Positions 57,774-64,000 of a stretch of 64,000 nucleotides of DNA are shown here, piece by piece. The notes beneath the pieces are model-generated. The model did not search any database. It saw only the letters and a program-made list of their open reading frames with translations, and was not told the origin of the DNA. The DNA is from Ampelocalamus luodianensis (lineage: Eukaryota; Streptophyta; Magnoliopsida; Poales; Poaceae). The position numbers were made by a program, and so were the translations under genes. The first letter of the stretch is position 1. Each line of letters starts with the position of its first letter. Where the stretch lies: the NCBI GenBank assembly GCA_036346255.1, contig CM070618.1:81726428-81790427 (forward strand), given 5' to 3'.

Positions 57774-57944
57774 CGTGGCGTAGCTAGTCTGTTCCTGTGG
57801 GGTCAAATTCCTGTGGGGTCAATTGACCTCACAGGTCTTTGCAAAAAAGCTTAGTTAGTACTAATATTTATATACAACTCTATAAAAGTCTAAATGTTTT
57901 ATAATAGTTGACCCCACAGGTTTTGAAACCTGGCTACGCCACTG
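57774..57944. mobile_element. hAT-type MITE, 171 bp
   Basis: Termini CGTGGCGTAGCTAG and CTGGCTACGCCACTG, inverted complements with one gap, flanked by an 8-bp duplication CTCATAAC (57766-57773 and 57945-57952). An 8-bp duplication and CAGTGGCG-type ends are characteristic of hAT MITEs. Confidence 0.9.
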
Positions 57945-57952
57945 CTCATAAC

Positions 57953-58302
57953 ACTTCTTTTTTAGCAATTTGCAAACATATGATACCACTCCCACTTGAC
58001 ACTTTGCTAAAATAGCACTCACTGGTCAACAATTTGGACGGTATTGCCCCTCCTACCATCTTCTCGGGTGAGCCATGCACCACTGGTCCCAAATTGGCAA
58101 CATTGGTGTGGTCCTAGACAGCAAGGTACGAGGCACCAGGGTTGTGGAGGTCTGGATCTGACGATGGCGTGGTCGTAGATGACCGGACCAAAAACTGATG
58201 CGGTCGAGGCCGACCAGATTGGGTGGAGGCGCAGTCGAAGACTGCCGGACTAGCGGTGGGTGAAGAGGAGGAGGGTGTCGACTTGAGAGGGGAGGAAGCA
58301 AC
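57953..58302. other. Flank between hAT MITE and copia element
   Basis: No gene seen. A minus-strand Pro/His-rich frame crosses into the LTR and is taken as chance. Confidence 0.4.
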
Positions 58303-58765
58303 TGATAGATTTTAACAAATCTAATATACGGTAAATGCAACACCCAATGATTTGATCTATAAACTGAAGAACATACCAGATGACGCCATTGATCGATGTG
58401 GAATTGAACTGAAGTAGTAAACGAATATTTAATCTGTCTACCTAGGGTTTGGTCTTTCCCAACAATAGATAAGCCACAGGTTCCAACTACATATAGGGAT
58501 AGGTGGTATGGTATGAGATACCCTGCTGATATTACCTGACCCTTATTTATAGTTTTTTGGAACGGAGTCCTATCCTGTCCCATAATTAGATATAGACTCC
58601 AAACAGGTCTCTACACAGATTTGAATCGAAGTCCATATTTTTCCCTAATAGATACTCTGGTTCTTAATAAATATTTGATCATTTTATATATTTGAGCCAA
58701 CTAAAATAAATAGCTGATATTTATTTAAACTCATGTAGGTCCACATTATGGAAATTAATCCAACA
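58303..58765 (-). repeat. 3' LTR of copia element (463 bp)
   Basis: Minus-strand start TGTTGGATTAATTTCC at 58765, probable end AAAATCTATCA at 58303. Matches 63661-64000 from ATCGATGTGGAATTGAACTG onwards. Confidence 0.8.
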
Positions 58766-58777
58766 ATCTCCCACTTG
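58766..58777 (-). other. Polypurine tract of copia element
   Basis: CAAGTGGGAGAT on the minus strand, directly before the LTR's TGTTGG. This is a usual copia arrangement. Confidence 0.8.
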
Positions 58778-59184
58778 GACAAATGAGTAAATATAAATCA
58801 AGAACTTTATGAGCTCCAAAATTGCTATCTATGTCATGAGTATCTTTAAACCAATCCGATCATCAATTATATCAACACAGGATCAAAGCAGTCTTCGTCA
58901 CTTTAAAGCGTAACTTAACCTATCAATGGTCACATATGTTAACATAAAAGAACAACATCGATCAAATATGGATGTGTAGCATGGAAATTACATGAGATGT
59001 GATCACAATATACCTATTTCCAACTGGTCCAACTTTATACCTTATGAGATCAAAACAACTTTTCAGAACCAAATGAGATGAGATGATATGAATTCAGAGT
59101 AAAAGAACATAAACTTTATTTCTCTAGAGAATATAACTGAAGGTCTTTACACCAAACTGGTATTGTCACATGAGCATAAAAAAA

Positions 59185-60856
59185 TTACAAACTCCCACTA
59201 AAACTCAATTCCTCAGGTAAAACCACACCCATATGAGCAACATGCTCGTGGAACACTTTACGTGTCAAGCCTTTAGTGAACGGATCCGCAACCATGGAGT
59301 CAGTAACTATAAGCTCAATTGACAATTTACCACTCTGAATTCTTTCTTTCGCAACTAGAAACTTGATGTCTATATGTTTAGACTTAGATGAGCTCTTGTT
59401 GTTATTAGAATACATAACTGCAGACTTATTGTCACAATACAACTTTAGTGGTCTGTCGACCTGATCCAAAATTTGCAGCCCTGTGACAAAGTTCTGCAAC
59501 CATATCCCATGATTTGAAGCCTCATAGCAAGCAACATACTCAGCTGCCATTGTGGACGGGGAACAAGTGACTGCTTAGCGCTTTTCCAAGAAACCACACC
59601 TCCACCAAGTAGATAGATGTAACCTGAAGTGGATTTGTAAGGATCTTGGCAACCAGCAAAATCAGAATCAGAATACTCAACTATCTCCAACTGATCTGAT
59701 TTCCTATATGTGAGCATGAAATCCTTCGTCTTATCCAAATACCGCAACACCCGTTTTGTTGCGACCCAATAATCCAATCCTGGATTGCTTAAATACCTGC
59801 TTAGCATTCCAATAATATATGTTATATCTAGTCTAGTGCAAACTTGAGCATACATCAAGCTCCCTATCAAAGATGAATAGGGGATGCTTTGCATTTTCTT
59901 AGCCTCAAAATCATTCTTAGGACATTGGTTAAGACTGAATTTTTCACCTTTGGCCATAGGGGTATCTAAAGGTTTATAGTTTTGCATGCCAAATCTTTGT
60001 AATGTCTTATCGATATAGTTCTTTTGTGATAATCCAAGTATACCTTGAGAGCGTTCTCGGCATATTTGAATTCCTAATACAAAAGAGGCATCACCAACAT
60101 CCTTCATCTCGAAATTTTTAGCGAGAAATCTCTTGGTTTCATGCAACATGCCTATATCGTTACAAGCAAGCAATATGTCATCAACATATAGAACCAAAAA
60201 TATGAACTAACTCTCACTGAATTTATGATACACACAATCCTCAACAGTATTTACCTCAAAACTAAAAGAGATAATAACCTCATAAAATTTATGGTACCAT
60301 TGCCGGGAAGCCTGTTTGAGCCCATAGATGGATTTCTTAAATTTGCATACCATTTCTGGTTGCTCCATATAAATTGTCTCATTAATGTTTCCATTTAGAA
60401 ATGTTGTTTTTACATCCATCTGATGAAAGCTCGAGATCAAAATGTGCCACAAGTGCCATAATGACCCCCTAAAAAGTCTTTTGAAGAAACCGGAGAGAAA
60501 GTCTCTTTATAGTCTATGCCTTTCTTTTGAGTATATCCTTTTGTGACAAGACGAGCTTTATACCTTTCCACATTGCCTTTCGAATCCTGTTTGGTCTTAA
60601 ATATCCATTTGCAACCAATGGATTTCTTTCTTTCTGGCAATGGAACAAGATCCCCAACATCATTGTCCTTCATGGATTTTAACCCTTCATTCATGGCATT
60701 GATCCAATTAACAGAATTTGGACTTTGCTGGGCCTTTTGGAGATTGGTAGGATCTTCTCCCATAATTTGACTACAAGCCTCATTCTCCTGAAGAAAGATA
60801 ATGTAATCATCAGAGATTGCACTTCTTCTTTCTCTAATGGATCTCCTTAATGGCAC
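59185..60856 (-). pseudogene. Copia reverse transcriptase and RNase H
   Basis: RT begins near 60690 (SIGCKWIFKTKQDSKGNVER, KARLVTKGYTQKKGIDYKET), continues HQMDVKTTFLNGNINETIYM, and YGLKQASRQWYHKF, and has the catalytic LYVDDILLA at about 60180. RNase H follows (EYSDSDFAGCQDPYKSTSGY; then MAAEYVACYEASNHGIWLQN, YCDNKSAVMYSNN, KHIDIKFLVAKE) and ends GVVLPEELSFSGSL. Lesions: a frameshift near 60450, a TAG at 60207-60209 (one transition from CAG), and a frameshift near 59570 before MAAEY. Otherwise well conserved, pointing to moderate age. Confidence 0.92.
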
Positions 60857-61266
60857 TGGTTCTTGAGGTTGATGAGTTTGTTCTTCTGTAGGAACAACAT
60901 TTTGTGGAGGAACCTCATGGACATTATTTTGAATAGTATTTTCCTCAATAATATCGGGTAAAATAACCTGATCCCTATCATTATTGGGAACTCGATCCCG
61001 ATCATTATTGGGAATAACTAAAGGAAGAGGAAATAAAGCCCCTTCAAAAACTTTTTCAAAATTAATATTCCTAACTATATCTCCCTCTTCAAACTCAACA
61101 TCCTCAAAGAACCGGGCATTTTCCGTTTCAAAAATTGTCTTAGTAGTAGGATCATAGAATTTGTAACCACTAGATCTTTCAGAATAACCAATAAAATAGC
61201 TATTAATAGTTCTTGAGTCTAATTTTTTTCATTAAGCCTGTACGGCCTTGCCTCAGATGGACATCC

Positions 61267-62190
61267 CTATGTACGTACATGTCTGATGCTAGGCTTTTTG
61301 CCTATCCATTGTTCGTACGGGGTTTTGTTAGTCGCCTTAGTTGGTACTCTGTTGAGTAAATAAGCTACAGTTTTCAATACTTCTCCCCAGAGAGACTCTG
61401 GTAAGATAGAATGACCAATCATACTCCTCACCATATCCTTAAGAGGCATGTTTCGTCTCTCAGCAACACCATTCATGCTAGGAGATCCTGGCATGGTATA
61501 CTGAGGAACGATACCGCATTCCTCTAAGAATTTAGCAAAAGGTCCTAGACGTTGTTCACCTGATCCGTCATTTCTGCCATAGTATTCTCCACCATGGTCA
61601 GATCGAACAACCTTAGTTCTTTTGCCAAGTTGGTTTTCCACCTCAGCCTTAAAACTTTTGAACACATCCAAGGACTGTGACTTCTTATGAATAAGATAAA
61701 TATAACCATATCGCGAGAAGTCGTCTATGAACATGATAAAATACCTTTGGCCATTCCAAGAAGCCGTAGGGAATGGGCCGCAGATATCCGTATGTATCAG
61801 TTCTATGACACCTGGAGCTCTATTAGCACTTAACTTCCTCATGTTTGTTTGTTTCTTCTTAATACAATTAACACAAATATCGAAATCTGTGAAATACAGG
61901 GGATCCAAAATTTCTTCTGATATAAACCTCTTAATTCTCTGCATGGAGATATGACATAAACGCTTATGCCACAAGGAACTTGATTTCTCATTAGTAAATT
62001 TCCTCTTCATACCACGAGAAATCGTATGCAGGACTTTATTATATGAGGCAATAGTATCAAGCAAATACAGGTTGTCATGCCAAATTAAAGAACCGGTACC
62101 AACTTTATTGGAATTATGAAGAAGACTAAATAAACCATTTCCAAAAGAACAATTATAACTTGATTTGTCCAATACAGAAATAGAAACCAA
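61267..62190 (-). pseudogene. Copia integrase (open segment)
   Basis: 307 open codons. The zinc-binding region (HKRLCHISMQRIKRFISEEI, CVNCIKKKQTN) is followed by the catalytic core with first Asp in IHTDICGPFPTASWNGQRYF, second Asp in VVRSDHGGEYYGR and Glu in NGVAERRN. The region ends LLNRVPTKATNKTPYEQWIG. The frame closes at 61267, and a shift separates it from the linker to RT (60857-61230, Asp/Asn-rich NNDRDR). Joins upstream to protease across a small overlap, which implies a frameshift near 62100-62190. Confidence 0.92.
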
Positions 62191-62540
62191 ATTCCGCCTA
62201 AAAACGGTACAATATAAGTCTCTTTCAAATCCAGATAGTATCCTGTCTTTAACAGCAACTTAAATGTGCCTATAGCCTCAACTTCCACCTTCTTGCCATT
62301 GCCCACATAGATGAATCTTTCAGCATCACTTGGCTTTCGGCAATTCAGGCAACCCTGCATGGACACACTGATGTTAGATGTTGCACCGGAGTCTAACCAC
62401 CAAGTGTGTTCAGGTACAGAAGTTAAGTTAACCTCAGAGCTAACCATAGCAAGAATTGTACCTTTCTTAGCACGCCAAGTGTGATATTTGGTACAATCCT
62501 TCTTTACGTGACCATCTTTCTTACAAAAGAAACAAGCCAA
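62085..62540 (-). pseudogene. Copia gag zinc knuckle and protease
   Basis: CCHC knuckle CFFCKKDGHVKKDC at about 62490-62530 (C-X2-C-X4-H-X4-C). The protease active site WWLDSGATSNIS lies at about 62400, and the flap-like VGNGKKVEVEAIGTFKL at about 62280. The knuckle binds genomic RNA and the aspartic protease cuts the polyprotein. A TAA separates this piece from the gag upstream (62541). Confidence 0.9.
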
Positions 62541-63300
62541 TTAAGGTCCTTGTTTATTCTGTTTCTTCTTTATGGATGGCACACTTGCAGCTTCTTTACT
62601 CTTCCTCTTGTTATTCTTGACTTTAGGGGTCATAGCCAAATGAGCACTTTCTGTTCTATCTTGTTTCCATCTATCCTCCTCTTGCGCACAACAGGAGATG
62701 AGCTCATTAAGAGACCATTTGTCTTTTTGGCAGTTATAGCTCACTTTGAACTGGTTAAAGTGTGCAGGAAGGGATATCAAAATTAAATGCACGAGCAAAT
62801 CCTCAGATAGCTCTAACTTGAGTGCCTTTAATTTTGAGACAAGATGAGACATTTCCATAATGCACTCCCTTATGTTTCCTTTACTTTTATATTTCATTGA
62901 GATAAGCTTTGCAAAAAGCGTACTTGTTTCAGCCTTTTTGTTTTTGGCAAACCTTTGCTCAAGATTGTCAAGGAAACCCTTAGCTGTCGTGGCCTGTTCT
63001 GATGTGCTATCCCGAAAAACTTCCGGGACACCTTTGCTCAAGACTGTCAAGGAAACCCTTAGCTGTCGTGGCCTGTTCTGATGTGCTATCCCAAAAAACT
63101 TCCGAGACAGCACGCCTCATGATCATTAGACTCATGCAATTTGAACGATCCCACTTCTCAGACTCCGTCTTTTCCTCAATAGAGTTGTTAGCCACAAGAG
63201 CAGCGAGTTGTTCTTTATGAAGCGCAAGGTCTAGATCCATTACCCCAAGAACAATCGAAATGTTCTCTTTCCATTCTTTAAAGTTTGCACCAGTAAGCAT
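62541..63300 (-). pseudogene. Copia gag, split by a tandem duplication
   Basis: Two overlapping frames. The N-terminal 63300-63110 part reads MLTGANFKEWKENISIVLGV, MDLDLALHKEQ. The downstream part reads FLDNLEQRFAKNKKAETSTL, GNIRECIMEMSHLVSKLKAL, LPAHFNQFKVSYNCQKDKWS and a Lys-rich end. This is the UBN2/gag domain usual in copia. The 79-bp duplication at 62951-63108 shifts the frame by one. Upstream of the first Met, TTTATTTCAG/CTGCAAATTCC looks like a splice acceptor. Confidence 0.88.
62951..63108. repeat. 79-bp tandem duplication inside copia gag
   Basis: ACCTTTGCTCAAGATTGTCA at 62951 recurs at 63030 (ACCTTTGCTCAAGACTGTCA). The units differ at about four positions. 79 is not divisible by 3, so gag is frameshifted. 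Confidence 0.93.
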
Positions 63301-63660
63301 AGGTATGGAATTGATGCTAGCAGAAATATTAGAAACGGAATTTGCAGCTGAAATAAAAGAAATTAAATGCTCATATCAGGACATGAATAACATACTTAAG
63401 GTTTGATTCAGAATTTGGTATATTCCATCACACAAGATACCTAGCGCTATATTAATATTTAGTCTTTGGACAGAAATATTAACTCGCAAGTGGTAACATT
63501 GATGTAGCAAACAAATACTAACAGTAAATCCTGTCAAATAATATGCCTTACTTTGGTCCGACTTATTGTTCACATGGAAACTTGATGACTGCTACATATT
63601 TGTTGCCACGGTTGTATATATAATTCGGCTAAATATTGACTTTCCTTTAGGCCAGTCAAT

Positions 63661-64000
63661 CGATGTGGAATTGAACTGAAGTAGTAGACGAATATTTAAT
63701 CTGTCTACCTAGAGTTTGGTCTTTTCCAGCTAAGTCACAGGTTCCAACTACAGATGGGGATAGGTGGCATAACATGAGATACCCTGCTGAGAGGACTTGA
63801 CCTTTATTTATAGTCTTTTGGTATGGAGTCATGTCCCGTCCTATAATTAGAGATATACTCCAAATAGGTCTCTATACATATTTGAATTCAAGTCCATATT
63901 TTTCCCTAATAGATACGCTGGCTCTTAATAAATATTTGATCACTTTATATATTTGAGCCAACTAAAATAGATAGCTGATATTTATTTAAACTCATGTAGG
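63661..64000 (-). repeat. 5' LTR of copia element (partial; runs off window)
   Basis: Aligns with 58393-58740 of the 3' LTR, from ATCGATGTGGAATTG to ACTCATGTAGG. It lacks the part equivalent to 58303-58392. About 25 bp should remain beyond the window end. Confidence 0.88.

Larger units (their letters stand above)
58303..64000 (-). mobile_element. Ty1/copia retrotransposon, minus strand, truncated by window end
   Basis: 3' LTR 58303-58765, PPT, then RNase H, RT, integrase, protease and gag in copia order on the minus strand, and a 5' LTR running off the end. Lesions (in-frame TAG at 60207, frameshifts near 59570, 60450 and 61230, and a 79-bp duplication in gag) make it defective. The 5' LTR lacks the 90 bp next to the primer site, and no PBS is visible. 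Confidence 0.92.

Overview
This is nuclear DNA from a grass, most likely rice or a close relative (Oryza). The basis is a plant WRKY gene with monocot-like GC-rich exons, Tat-, Tekay/Del- and copia-type LTR retrotransposons, CACTA and MITE elements, and Micron-like elements sitting inside (TA)n microsatellites. The species is an inference. No bacterial genes, tRNA, rRNA or CRISPR array was found. One complete-looking host gene lies in a mass of nested transposable elements.

Layout. 1-9029: decayed 3' part of a Tat-type Ty3/gypsy element, with sense pol (1-3459), an antisense multi-exon gene (aORF, 4324-7817 on the minus strand) and a 3' LTR (from 8249). 9030-9691: short intergenic stretch. 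9692-13529, minus: three-exon WRKY transcription factor gene (319 aa, group IIc, WRKY49-like) with promoter just above 13529. 14038-20387: a CACTA transposon with CCC target duplications, a truncated transposase, TnpA-like exons and captured exons of cytochrome c oxidase subunit 6a. 20583-21982: a smaller non-autonomous CACTA element. Both CACTA elements sit in an unclassified repeat whose relative recurs near 27.7-28.1 kb. 23256-26210: a Tourist MITE, three Micron-like units in a TA microsatellite, and a palindromic MITE.

29.6-50.4 kb is a nest. A copia 5' end (PBS at 29895) is followed by a Tekay-type element that has lost most of its interior (30334-34800), then a gypsy gag-like fragment with PPT and LTR (34801-37172). 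That LTR is split by an intact-ended 13-kb Tekay/Del chromovirus on the minus strand (37173-50203, TCAGG target duplications, two 4.1-kb LTRs, tRNA-iMet PBS, PPT, gag, PR, RT, RNase H, integrase and chromodomain, all frameshifted). The split LTR resumes at 50204.

50.4-56.3 kb: a second, inverted Tat-type element with a better preserved intron-containing aORF on the plus strand (50683-53501), an integrase fragment on the minus strand, a mosaic junction, and a 5' LTR with a TGGCGCC-type PBS. 56.3-58.3 kb: poorly classified DNA with one exon-like ORF and a hAT MITE. 58303-64000: a Ty1/copia element on the minus strand, running off the window end.

The WRKY gene is the only gene likely to serve the plant. 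Everything else is mobile-element coding sequence, mostly broken. The most unusual items are the intron-bearing antisense gene shared by two inverted Tat elements, each with its own TATA box; the COX6a capture; the three Micron-like insertions in one microsatellite; and the way differences between the two 4.1-kb LTRs cluster at GC-containing motifs while AT-rich stretches are nearly identical.
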